Part shown: one piece after another, positions 17,791 to 25,863 of the stretch
Layout of the letters: each line of letters starts with the position of its first letter
Position numbering within the stretch: the stretch's first letter is position 1
Assembly (NCBI GenBank): GCA_002401685.1
Contig: NVTU01000006.1
Coordinates: 1-64,000, forward strand
Source: Kordiimonadales bacterium
GTDB taxonomy: Bacteria; Pseudomonadota; Alphaproteobacteria; Sphingomonadales; Kordiimonadaceae
Reading direction: 5' to 3'
Length of the DNA: 64,000 nt
Position numbers and translations under genes: made by a program
The notes under the pieces: generated by a model
The model's database searches: none
What the model was told of the DNA's origin: nothing
The model's input: only the letters and a program-made list of their open reading frames with translations

Positions 17791-18687
17791 TCAATCGCTC
17801 AGCGGATGATTTTCAAGCACCAGTGTTTTAAGTCGCTCGTCAAGAACATGCGTATAAATCTGTGTGGTGGATATATCGGCATGCCCCAAAAGCTGCTGCA
17901 CTGCCCGCAAATCAGCGCCGTTCGCTAGCAGGTGTGTCGCGAACGCGTGACGTAATTTGTGGGGGCTTACACTGCTCGGCATCACACCAGCAGTGACAGC
18001 GAGTTCTTTTAAAAGCTGGCCAACACGCCGCCGTGTTAAATGCTGTTCTTTGCCGACAGACGGAAACAAAAAAGGAGATGCCTTAAGTTTTCCTGCGTCC
18101 CGCCCTTTAATGAAGGCCAACAGCGCCAATCGAGCCTTGGATCCAAGCGGTACCATTCGCTCGCGCCCACCTTTGCCCCGCACCATCAGCATGACCGTGT
18201 CGGGGCTGATACTGCGGCGTAGTAAAGTAACCAGTTCGCTCACCCTTAGACCCGTTGCATACAGTGTCTCAACCAGCGCCCATATGCGAATACCGTCCAG
18301 TTTGCCTACGAGGCCTAGCTGTTCTGCAGCATCGAGTAGCTTATCGACATCTTGTTCAGATAATATTTTGGGTAGAGGCTGCTCTAGCTTCGGGCTTTCG
18401 ATATTGGACGCTGGGTTATCAGTCCGAATACCGTCCGTATAGAGAAACAGATACAGTTGCCTTATGGCAGACAATCGCCTCGCCACGGTTCCAGCTTTCA
18501 AGCCGTCCTTATATAAGGCCGCAAGATAAACACGAATATCTTCAGCGTTGACATCTAGAAAATTAAGGGCATCGCTATCTGCAAAATGAGTAAGATCGCG
18601 TCCGTAAGCAAGCAGGCTATTTTTAGCCCGCCCTTTCTCAGCAGCCATCATCTCCAGAAACATATCCAGAATGCTGCGATTGCTCAT
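17791..18687 (-). CDS. xerD: XerD-type tyrosine recombinase
   Basis: Site-specific recombinase (298 residues) that with XerC resolves chromosome dimers at dif under FtsK control. All catalytic residues are present: R148 (GLRVSEL), K172 (GKGGRER), H243-x-x-R246 (HKLRHAFATHLL), H269 (LLGHADI) and nucleophile Y278 (TTQIYTH). The N-terminal SAM-like domain is intact. XerC and XerD are hard to separate by eye; position beside aroK and the sequence style favour XerD. Only five bases separate it from the 730-residue gene upstream, so the two are likely cotranscribed. Confidence 0.92.
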   Translation of the reverse strand: MSNRSILDMFLEMMAAEKGRAKNSLLAYGRDLTHFADSDALNFLDVNAEDIRVYLAALYKDGLKAGTVARRLSAIRQLYLFLYTDGIRTDNPASNIESPKLEQPLPKILSEQDVDKLLDAAEQLGLVGKLDGIRIWALVETLYATGLRVSELVTLLRRSISPDTVMLMVRGKGGRERMVPLGSKARLALLAFIKGRDAGKLKASPFLFPSVGKEQHLTRRRVGQLLKELAVTAGVMPSSVSPHKLRHAFATHLLANGADLRAVQQLLGHADISTTQIYTHVLDERLKTLVLENHPLSD

Positions 18688-18692
18688 ACTCT

Positions 18693-20885
18693 TTAAAGGC
18701 CCTGGCTGATCAATATCTCAAGCGCCAGCATGCGTGCCTCTTTGGTCAAGCCCATACCGTGCAGCGTGCCGATAAGGGACCCTGCGAGCGCAGCAGGCAC
18801 AGCTGCGGCACCGCCTTCTGCCAGCAGTCTAAAGGTGTTCGACAGCGTGGCTGGCGCATCACCGTTGCGGGCGGAGATCAAAAACCTGCGCCACTGCGCA
18901 GGTGCCGGTACTGAACCAGCAAAAACAACAGGCCCATTCTCGAGCTGAGCCCAGGCGCTATCTTCTACAGCCTCGCCTAGCGCTTCAAGCACGGTATATA
19001 GCATATTGGCCCGCTCAAATCTGTCCGTACGCTCACGCTGAGCCTGCCACCAAGAACTAATCATATTTGCCGTCAGCTCGGGCGCGGCTTCTGTACCCGA
19101 TACAGCCATCAAGGGTGCCAGACCAACAAGAACGGTATCTCTGCCGGCATCTGCCCCTGCAGCTTGGCTACGAAGCGCAAGGAACCAACGTCCAGCAAGC
19201 ATTCCGTCACCCGAAACCAACGCTGCCCTAGTCATGATCCGCGCGCGCAACGATGCACTTGGCACCTGATCCGCTGTTAGCTTTAATAGGCTCTGCCCAC
19301 CGACTGATGCATAATTTTGACCTAGCACCCGCTGCCATGCCAACGTTAGGAAAGTATCGCGCTCTGCCTCTTCTGAGACATTCGCGGTTAAATTCGCCAA
19401 GGCGGCATCAACGGTAAAGCGGTCATCGTCGGCGACGAATTTCGCTGCAGCGTCGCGCGTTTCTCCATCAACAGTAAGATTACGGGCAAAGGCCGCCAAC
19501 AACGCGCCGTCAACCCAACCGCGCCGAACCGCCATACCCATGAGATCAGTTTTTGCCCCGTCTTCCACACCCGGCAGCGCCAGCATAGCACCCACCGCTA
19601 GCGGATTGACGCCTTCGAGCGCCAATTCTGGTACATTAACCCCAGCCAGCCTCGCCATCACGGCTTCAAGCACATCGATACGCAAGCTCGCTGGCAAAGT
19701 TACTTTAGCAGGAAGGACCGAACCAGGCTGTTGCTCGGCCTCAATTAGGATTTGGTCAATCAGTTGAAAAAATGTCGGCTGTACGTCTTCGACTTCAGCC
19801 AAAATGTCGAGCTGGAAATCAACCCCAGACCGATTGCCGCGCGTAGCATCACAAAAGGCCACCATGCGCAGCCAATAAGCATCGTCATTGGTTTCTCGCT
19901 GCACCTCGGCCACACTGCAAGCGTCAGTAATTTCACCCGCCAGCAAATGAGCATTGGTGAAGTGCCGTGCCAGAGAGGACCAATCACGCTCTTTAGGCAA
20001 TGCGTTCAGCAGACTGATATATCCGCTGCGGTTACCAAGCTGCGTTAGAAGATCTAGGCGCGCCTCGATGAAAGCGAGCACGGCCTCGTCGTTAGCCTCG
20101 TCGTCTAATATGGCCCCCGACAAAACAACTTTGTTCGCAATCGCAGCAAGGGAAGATGAACCCGCATTATCGGCAAAATCGCTTAGCCGGGTTATGATGG
20201 CTGCACGATCATACCCTTGCCAAAAATCAGCGCCGTACCCGTCACCTGCAGCAAGCAATGCGATGCCGGACGGATCGATAGAACCCAGCACGCTGGTTTC
20301 AAAGCCCACATCCGAATTTTGAACGAGCTCTGCATCATTCTGAGAAACTGGATCATCCTGCAGCGTTAGCGCCCCGCCTATTGTGGGCAGGGATTCTGAC
20401 GCGGTCAGGGTTTTCTGTTCACCTTCGGCACCTACCAGTACTTCTTCATTCCCTGGAACCGTCGTCTGCAAAGCGGCGGCAGAGATACCAAGATCACCCG
20501 CCGCTGCCGCAGCAGCAACTTCTTCTACACTAGCGGCATTACCAAAACCGTCAATTCCAGAGGCTTTGGAAGCGGGCGCGGGCGGTATCTTTATACTACC
20601 CTTTGGCACGAAAGGTTGAGGAACAATACTTTTAGGCTTGCCTATCGCTGGGCCTTTTTGCCGCAAAAGCGCTGGCCGCCCTCCTAAAAAAAAGCGTGTA
20701 ACCGGCTGCTTTTTAGCGGCTGCCGGGATTGCCTCAACAGGTAGCTTTACAGCTTCTTCCTTCTTCGCCGAGGTGCCATCACTATTGTCCTGACGCGCGA
20801 GACCCGCTGTCGGAAAAGCCACCGCTCCAAGAACAGCAGCAAGAAGCATGTGCTTCACTATTTTATTAGGACGGGAAACGGTCAT
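18693..20885 (-). CDS. Large exported Ala-rich hypothetical protein
   Basis: A 730-residue protein without a family I can name. The N-terminus has a signal peptide (KIVKHMLLAAVLGAVAFPTAGLARQ). Residues about 35-200 are a low-complexity Pro/Ala/Lys stretch; the remainder looks like a long alpha-helical array (many LAxxLxxLAN-type helices), compatible with a tetratricopeptide-like or Sel1-like solenoid, though I cannot show repeats. It lies between a 46-residue membrane protein, whose end it overlaps by 20 bases, and xerD. This trio beside aroK recurs in alphaproteobacteria as I recall, so an envelope or division-linked role is possible but unproven. Confidence 0.85.
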   Translation of the reverse strand: MTVSRPNKIVKHMLLAAVLGAVAFPTAGLARQDNSDGTSAKKEEAVKLPVEAIPAAAKKQPVTRFFLGGRPALLRQKGPAIGKPKSIVPQPFVPKGSIKIPPAPASKASGIDGFGNAASVEEVAAAAAAGDLGISAAALQTTVPGNEEVLVGAEGEQKTLTASESLPTIGGALTLQDDPVSQNDAELVQNSDVGFETSVLGSIDPSGIALLAAGDGYGADFWQGYDRAAIITRLSDFADNAGSSSLAAIANKVVLSGAILDDEANDEAVLAFIEARLDLLTQLGNRSGYISLLNALPKERDWSSLARHFTNAHLLAGEITDACSVAEVQRETNDDAYWLRMVAFCDATRGNRSGVDFQLDILAEVEDVQPTFFQLIDQILIEAEQQPGSVLPAKVTLPASLRIDVLEAVMARLAGVNVPELALEGVNPLAVGAMLALPGVEDGAKTDLMGMAVRRGWVDGALLAAFARNLTVDGETRDAAAKFVADDDRFTVDAALANLTANVSEEAERDTFLTLAWQRVLGQNYASVGGQSLLKLTADQVPSASLRARIMTRAALVSGDGMLAGRWFLALRSQAAGADAGRDTVLVGLAPLMAVSGTEAAPELTANMISSWWQAQRERTDRFERANMLYTVLEALGEAVEDSAWAQLENGPVVFAGSVPAPAQWRRFLISARNGDAPATLSNTFRLLAEGGAAAVPAALAGSLIGTLHGMGLTKEARMLALEILISQGL

Positions 20886-21006
20886 TATTCAGTGTTTTTG
20901 AAACCTTTTCAGACGGGGCTGGAATGTCCCATGTCATCAAGAAAATACCGCCACTAATCAAGGCGAGAAATACAATAGCCAACAATGCTTTTGTCAAACG
21001 TGACAT
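20866..21006 (-). CDS. 46-residue single-span membrane protein (TWDIPAP family)
   Basis: A short ORF from the ATG at 21006 to a TAA at 20866. The protein has one hydrophobic helix (KALLAIVFLALISGGIFLM) followed by TWDIPAPSEKVSKTLNNDRF. The WDIPAP...DDRF-type ending is typical of a small conserved alphaproteobacterial protein of unknown function. It overlaps the start of the 730-residue exported protein by 20 bases, implying coupled translation and perhaps a shared envelope role. It lies divergently opposite aroK. Confidence 0.85.
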   Translation of the reverse strand: MSRLTKALLAIVFLALISGGIFLMTWDIPAPSEKVSKTLNNDRFPS

Positions 21007-21158
21007 CTACGACCCTTAAACTGGTTAGTTAAAATCATTTTCAAATGTCTTAAAGGATGCTCTGCGCTGTGTCCATACTCACAAAAGCGTACGGCCGGGG
21101 TACAAAAAGCTGTTCCTAAGTCAGTGACGTATCTTTGCCGCATATTTGAGGCCGAATT

Positions 21159-21830
21159 ATGAAAGTTTGTCCTACTACATGCCTTAACCACCAAAAAAGG
21201 GTTGGCGCAGAGGAAACCGCGCCTTACAACGCTCTTATGCCCAAACATCACAAACAGTCCTCATCACACAGCTCAGAGCCTACGGACCATTTATATACGT
21301 CGCTCGGCATAGACAAAACCATTATTCTTGTTGGGTTAATGGGGGTCGGAAAAACTACTGTTGGTCGCAGGCTTGCTCGCAAACTCGGGCTTAATTTTGT
21401 CGATTCAGATGAAGAAATTGAAATTGCCGCTGATATGTCTGTTGCGGATATTTTCGATACTTTTGGTGAAGAGTACTTCCGCTCAGGGGAGCGACGTGTG
21501 ATCACACGGTTATTAGAAAACGGCCCTCAGATTGTTGCGACAGGTGGCGGTGCTTTTATTAATACGGAAACACGGGCGATAATCAAACAAGCAGGCCTTT
21601 CCGTCTGGCTTGACGCAGACTTGGACGTTTTGGTCGAGCGCACCGGTCGTCGCAACACAAGGCCGCTCTTAAAGCAAGGCGACCCAGCCCAGATTTTAGC
21701 AAAACTCGCCAAAGAACGTGCACCGATTTACGCTGAAGCCGACATAAAAATAAAATCAAGCGTGGTCCCGCATGACCATGTAGTAGACAGCATAATTACC
21801 GCACTAGAAACGTACAATGACTGCAATTAA
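21159..21830 (+). CDS. aroK: AroK, shikimate kinase
   Basis: Phosphorylates shikimate at O3 with ATP in the chorismate pathway. Walker A is GLMGVGKTT (59-67), the shikimate/Mg site FVDSDEEIE, the FRSGERRVI arginine motif and VATGGGAF follow. The protein is long at 223 residues because of an N-terminal extension of about 50 residues rich in His/Ser. The ATG at 21159 has GAGG seven bases upstream; a later ATG at 21237 would shorten the extension but lacks a clear ribosome site. It overlaps aroB by 14 bases. Confidence 0.94.
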   Translation: MKVCPTTCLNHQKRVGAEETAPYNALMPKHHKQSSSHSSEPTDHLYTSLGIDKTIILVGLMGVGKTTVGRRLARKLGLNFVDSDEEIEIAADMSVADIFDTFGEEYFRSGERRVITRLLENGPQIVATGGGAFINTETRAIIKQAGLSVWLDADLDVLVERTGRRNTRPLLKQGDPAQILAKLAKERAPIYAEADIKIKSSVVPHDHVVDSIITALETYNDCN

Positions 21831-22998
21831 CACTACGCCCGCGAATCCAGCGCAGGCAGACTGCGTTTCAGTCGACTTAGGTGACCGCTCCTATTCCATT
21901 CATATAGGCAATGGAATTCTTGACGAACTAGAAGTATATCTCGCGCCTGTCATTGGGAAAGCACGGCTGTTCTTTGTCACCGAGACCACGGTCGAAGGAC
22001 TATATGCGGACAAAGTTAAGGCGGCCCTTAAACGCGGCAGCATAGGGAACCACTGGTTCACGGTTGCGCCGGGCGAAGGGAGTAAGTCTTTCGCGACATT
22101 CGAAAAGCTACTGAATAATATTTTGGATACAGGCATCGAGCGCACGGACATTATCGTGGCACTCGGCGGAGGCGTAATCGGGGATTTGGCCGGGTTTACT
22201 GCAGCCAGCCTTCTTCGCGGCATTGGTTTCATACAAATTCCTACAACACTGCTGTCTCAGGTTGATAGCAGTGTGGGCGGGAAAACTGGTATCAACGCGG
22301 CAGCAGGCAAGAACCTCATCGGCGCTTTTCACCAGCCGAAGGCCGTTTTTATTGACCCGAACGTCCTGTCCACGCTCCCTTTGAGGGAACTTCAGGCGGG
22401 ATACGCAGAGGTCATCAAATACGGCCTAATCGACGACGACAACCTTTTCTCATGGCTCGAAAAAACTGGCGCCAGCATCCTAGGTTTAGCTAATAGCAAC
22501 CAGCAACAGGAGCACCAGAATCAGGCGATCAACTTCAGTTGCAGTGCCAAGGCACGAGTGGTTGCTGAAGACGAGCTGGAAAGCGGCAAGCGGGCGCTGC
22601 TTAATCTCGGTCATACCTTTGGACACGCACTAGAAGCCGAATGCGGTTATGACGGAACGCTCTTGCACGGCGAAGGGGTAGGCATCGGGATGGTTATGGC
22701 GCTCGACCTATCGGAACGGATGGACCTCGCTAAACCAGGCCAAGCAAAACGTGTCGCGGACCATTTGAAATCTCTAGGTATGATGTGGTCCGCAAGAGAG
22801 ATCGCCGCCAGCCTTTCAGCAGAAACCCTATTGAAACACATGCAAAAAGATAAAAAAGCTAAGGCCGGAAAAATTGGCTTTATTCTTGGCGGCATAGGCA
22901 AAGCGGCAATGCATTACGGTGTCGACCTTGACCTTGTGACTGCAGTTTTGCATGATTCGATTGAAGGCTTACCGCTCACGGGCAGCGAACCACAATAG
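21817..22998 (+). CDS. aroB: AroB, 3-dehydroquinate synthase
   Basis: Converts DAHP to 3-dehydroquinate, second step of the shikimate pathway, NAD- and divalent-metal-dependent. 393 residues. Seen: PGEGSKS, the NAD-binding VALGGGVIGDLAGF, QIPTTLLSQVDSSVGGKTGIN, GYAEVIKYGLI, and metal-ligand histidines in LNLGHTFGHALE and LLHGEGVGIGM. It overlaps the end of aroK, a conserved alphaproteobacterial pair, and the CNNM/CBS gene follows 45 bases later. Confidence 0.96.
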   Translation: MTAINTTPANPAQADCVSVDLGDRSYSIHIGNGILDELEVYLAPVIGKARLFFVTETTVEGLYADKVKAALKRGSIGNHWFTVAPGEGSKSFATFEKLLNNILDTGIERTDIIVALGGGVIGDLAGFTAASLLRGIGFIQIPTTLLSQVDSSVGGKTGINAAAGKNLIGAFHQPKAVFIDPNVLSTLPLRELQAGYAEVIKYGLIDDDNLFSWLEKTGASILGLANSNQQQEHQNQAINFSCSAKARVVAEDELESGKRALLNLGHTFGHALEAECGYDGTLLHGEGVGIGMVMALDLSERMDLAKPGQAKRVADHLKSLGMMWSAREIAASLSAETLLKHMQKDKKAKAGKIGFILGGIGKAAMHYGVDLDLVTAVLHDSIEGLPLTGSEPQ

Positions 22999-23043
22999 AA
23001 TTTCAACATACATGACTTTAAAGCAAGCTAATGGAGCTACACT

Positions 23044-24345
23044 ATGGAAGGCGTAAGCGCCGCCCTCGTCACTCTTGATCAACTCGACAGTGATTTCTGG
23101 ATTACCGCAGGTACAATATTGTTTCTGCTTGTCTTGTCAGGCTTTTTCTCTGGTTCGGAGACAGCACTTACGGCAGCCTCCAAAGCTCGTATTCACCAAC
23201 AAGCAAAAAGCGGCGACAAAAAAGCCCAGCGGCTTGAAGCGCTAATTGACGATAAAGAAAAGCTGATCGGCGCGATTTTGCTCGGCAACAACCTCGTCAA
23301 TATTTTGGCGTCCGCGCTTGCTACACGGTTATTTTTGGACATCACTGGTGAGAAGGGTATTATTTACGCAACGCTGACAATGACAATGATGGTGCTCATT
23401 TTCGCTGAAGTCTTGCCCAAATCTCTCGCCATAGCTAACCCGGACAAAATGGCACGGTCTGTATCTGGCATAATGCGCATTGTTGTCTTTTTGTTTTCAC
23501 CTATCGTCGCCTTGGTACGCAGCATTGTATGGCTGACACTTCGCTTGTTTGGCATCAACATCGCCGATATTCAAAACAAAATCACGGCACAGGAAGAGAT
23601 ACGCGGCACCATTGACTTGCAGCACCATGAAGGCGCGCTTGTTAAAGAAGATCGTCAGATGCTTGGCTCCATTCTCGACCTGGAAGACATGACCGTCGAA
23701 GAAGTAATGGTGCACCGTTCGTCCATGCATGCGATCGATATCAAATCAAAAAACGATGATATCCTTTCAAAAATCGTGCACAGCCCCTTTACGCGAATTC
23801 CGGTTTACGAAGACACCCCCGAAAACATCATCGGCGTCATGCATGCAAAAGACGTGTTGCGTGCTATTAGGCGCGTTGGCGGCCAACTTAAGCGTTTTAA
23901 CCCGCGCCGCGTAATGGTAAAGGCCTGGTTTGTGCCAGAGACAACCACTTTGAAGGAGCAGCTGAACGCTTTTCTTGAGCGCAAGACACACTTCGCACTG
24001 GTGGTGAATGAATATGGTGACTTGCAAGGCCTTGTTACGCTGGAAGATATCCTTGAAGAAATAGTGGGCGATATTACCGACGAGCATGATTTCGACGTGC
24101 CTGGCGTTAAAAGCCAATCAGACGGCAGTGTGCAAGTTGAAGGAACCGTCGCAATACGGGATCTCAACCGCATGTTTGATTGGGCCTTGGAGGATGATAA
24201 TTCCACCACCATCGCAGGGCTGGTTATTCACGAGGCAGAAACCATTCCGATTGTAGGCAACAGCTTTACCTTTGATGGTTACCGGTTCGAGGTAACAGCG
24301 CGCCATCGCAACCAATTAACAGGTATCCGCATTACAAAACTCTAA
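23044..24345 (+). CDS. CNNM/HlyC-CorC family membrane protein with CBS pair
   Basis: A 433-residue membrane protein: CNNM (DUF21) domain with four hydrophobic segments in about the first 190 residues (FFSGSETALTAASKARI is its signature), then a CBS pair (about 205-335) and a C-terminal CorC_HlyC/TerC-like domain (ending GYRFEVTARHRNQLTGIRI). Relatives are Mg2+ transporters or efflux regulators (MpfA, CorB, YfjD); the old 'hemolysin' label is misleading. It follows aroB as in many alphaproteobacteria and has a TGGAG ribosome site. Confidence 0.93.
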   Translation: MEGVSAALVTLDQLDSDFWITAGTILFLLVLSGFFSGSETALTAASKARIHQQAKSGDKKAQRLEALIDDKEKLIGAILLGNNLVNILASALATRLFLDITGEKGIIYATLTMTMMVLIFAEVLPKSLAIANPDKMARSVSGIMRIVVFLFSPIVALVRSIVWLTLRLFGINIADIQNKITAQEEIRGTIDLQHHEGALVKEDRQMLGSILDLEDMTVEEVMVHRSSMHAIDIKSKNDDILSKIVHSPFTRIPVYEDTPENIIGVMHAKDVLRAIRRVGGQLKRFNPRRVMVKAWFVPETTTLKEQLNAFLERKTHFALVVNEYGDLQGLVTLEDILEEIVGDITDEHDFDVPGVKSQSDGSVQVEGTVAIRDLNRMFDWALEDDNSTTIAGLVIHEAETIPIVGNSFTFDGYRFEVTARHRNQLTGIRITKL

Positions 24346-24408
24346 TCCAACGTTATTTTCCTATTTGTAGATTTTAGGAAAGCGAGAATTTAACTCTTGC
24401 TTTTTGCA

Positions 24409-24450
24409 TGTTCCATATGTACCCCTTACATTACTGGTACATATGGAACA
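24409..24450. promoter_or_regulatory. Perfect 15-bp inverted repeat, candidate GntR operator
   Basis: Arms TGTTCCATATGTACC at 24409-24423 and its exact complement GGTACATATGGAACA at 24436-24450, separated by 12 bases. It ends ten bases before the GntR start at 24460, so a bound repressor would overlap the promoter or start. Each arm contains CATATG. Size and location suggest two dimers or one dimer per arm autoregulating the operon. Confidence 0.75.
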
Positions 24451-24459
24451 TATCATATT

Positions 24460-24846
24460 ATGGAAATTGTAATAGACATCAACGCGCCCGCGCCGCTGTT
24501 CACACAGTTGGTGGAACAGGTTAAACAAGCGGTCTTGTCCGAGAAAATGGCCCCGGGCGATGCGCTGCCATCCATCAGGCAGCTTGCGGCAGACCTTGAG
24601 CTTAACAATAAAACGGTGGCAAAGGCCTACCGCCTACTAGAGCGCGACAGTGTCATAGAAACCAAAGGCTACCGTGGTACCTTTATCCACGCTGAAGCAA
24701 AAACCAACAGCACCGTAGATATGAGCACCTGGGTAACCACCACGTTGACAGCAACAATTTCCAGCTTTCAACAAGCCGGTGTTACCGATTCTGAAATTCG
24801 CATTGCCTTCGGCAATATTATGAATAACCGCAGCAGCAAGGGCTAG
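24460..24846 (+). CDS. GntR family transcriptional regulator, YtrA subfamily
   Basis: A 128-residue repressor-type protein. The N-terminal winged helix is a clear GntR domain: PLFTQLVEQVKQAVLSEKMAPGDALPSIRQLAADLELNN..TVAKAYRLLERD (about residues 11-63, motif abbreviated). The C-terminal part is short (about 45 residues), as in the YtrA subgroup, which has no large ligand domain. The start MEIVIDINAP at 24460 is chosen over an upstream one at 24397 because the latter would lie inside the operator palindrome. It precedes a membrane protein gene by four bases, the usual YtrA arrangement in which the regulator controls an adjacent membrane system. Confidence 0.9.
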   Translation: MEIVIDINAPAPLFTQLVEQVKQAVLSEKMAPGDALPSIRQLAADLELNNKTVAKAYRLLERDSVIETKGYRGTFIHAEAKTNSTVDMSTWVTTTLTATISSFQQAGVTDSEIRIAFGNIMNNRSSKG

Positions 24847-24850
24847 TGGT

Positions 24851-25789
24851 ATGCCCGTCGTTATCATGTTGATACTTGCAGCTACTATCCCATACGAGGA
24901 GCTTGACGTGTCCGTTGTCATTCTATTTTACATCGCTTTTTTGTCACAAATCTATCTGATATCCTACCATTACCCCATGCGGTTGCGGCAAAGAATTCTA
25001 TATGTCTTCAACCATTATCCGCCTGCGGATTACCCAAAACTTTACCCGCAGCCTTATGATTATTATGCCAAAGAAGCCCAAAAGGGAGGCTTGCGCGCCT
25101 TCCGCAATATTAATTTCATCATCATAGGTATTGGTTTGGCCGTCCTAGCTGCAGCTGCAAATGCTGGATATTCTCCGAGCTTGCAAGGCGGCGATGAAAT
25201 ATTCGTTATGGCCTATTTCATGCTACAAATATGCCCGCTTATCTATGTGGAACTGGCGAATGCAAAGCTCTATAAACGCATGCGGGAAGTGCAAAAAGGC
25301 GGTGTTCGCAAAGCCAGCATGCAACCAAGACATCTCTTTGATTTCATTGCCCCTGTATATGTGGGAATTGCCGGTTTTGTCTATCTCGCCTGGTTAACGC
25401 TTTTCATCGCTGATAGAGGTCTAAACGGACCGTGGACAGGCGAAGTATATGGAACCGTTTTTGGCATCACGGGCATTCACGTCTTTTACGGTTTGATGAT
25501 CGCCAAACATATAGTTGGAAAAAAAGTTGATCCGCATCAGGACAGCGAAGACCGTGCAAAGGCAACCGGCTTCATCGTAAAATCACTTGTCTTCTCAAGC
25601 ATTGCCATGAATTTGTTTATAACATTCTCAATATTGGCTGATCGCTATGATTTCGAATTATATGATCCGCTAATGACCAGTATTTTCGTTCAATGTGTCG
25701 CGGCGTTGGGAATTGGGTATGTGCTAAGGGTTTCGAAAATCGACGCCATTAATTTTAATGTCTATAAAAAAGACACCGCTTCCGAATAA
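24851..25789 (+). CDS. Multi-pass membrane protein of unknown function
   Basis: A 312-residue integral membrane protein I cannot assign. Hydrophobic segments appear near residues 2-12, 22-38, 87-103, 118-135, 168-188, 200-220, 248-265 and 275-293, so about eight helices. A cytoplasmic-looking loop contains a Tyr/Pro-rich stretch (NHYPPADYPKLYPQPYDYY). It is translationally linked to the GntR regulator upstream and ends in a shared terminator. Regulation by that GntR protein through the 15-bp inverted repeat is the obvious inference. There is no ABC ATPase here, unlike the classical ytr operon. Confidence 0.85.
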   Translation: MPVVIMLILAATIPYEELDVSVVILFYIAFLSQIYLISYHYPMRLRQRILYVFNHYPPADYPKLYPQPYDYYAKEAQKGGLRAFRNINFIIIGIGLAVLAAAANAGYSPSLQGGDEIFVMAYFMLQICPLIYVELANAKLYKRMREVQKGGVRKASMQPRHLFDFIAPVYVGIAGFVYLAWLTLFIADRGLNGPWTGEVYGTVFGITGIHVFYGLMIAKHIVGKKVDPHQDSEDRAKATGFIVKSLVFSSIAMNLFITFSILADRYDFELYDPLMTSIFVQCVAALGIGYVLRVSKIDAINFNVYKKDTASE

Positions 25790-25801
25790 AACAAACATAA
25801 A

Positions 25802-25828
25802 AAAAGGCGGGCTCAAGGCCCGCCTTTT
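25802..25828. terminator. Bidirectional terminator between the GntR operon and htpG
   Basis: GGCGGGC (25806-25812) pairs with GCCCGCC (25818-25824) around a five-base loop, with A runs on the left and T on the right, so it works for both converging genes. Confidence 0.85.
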
Positions 25829-25863
25829 ACTTGTATTTAATAAGCGCCCTATCGGGCCGCGGC

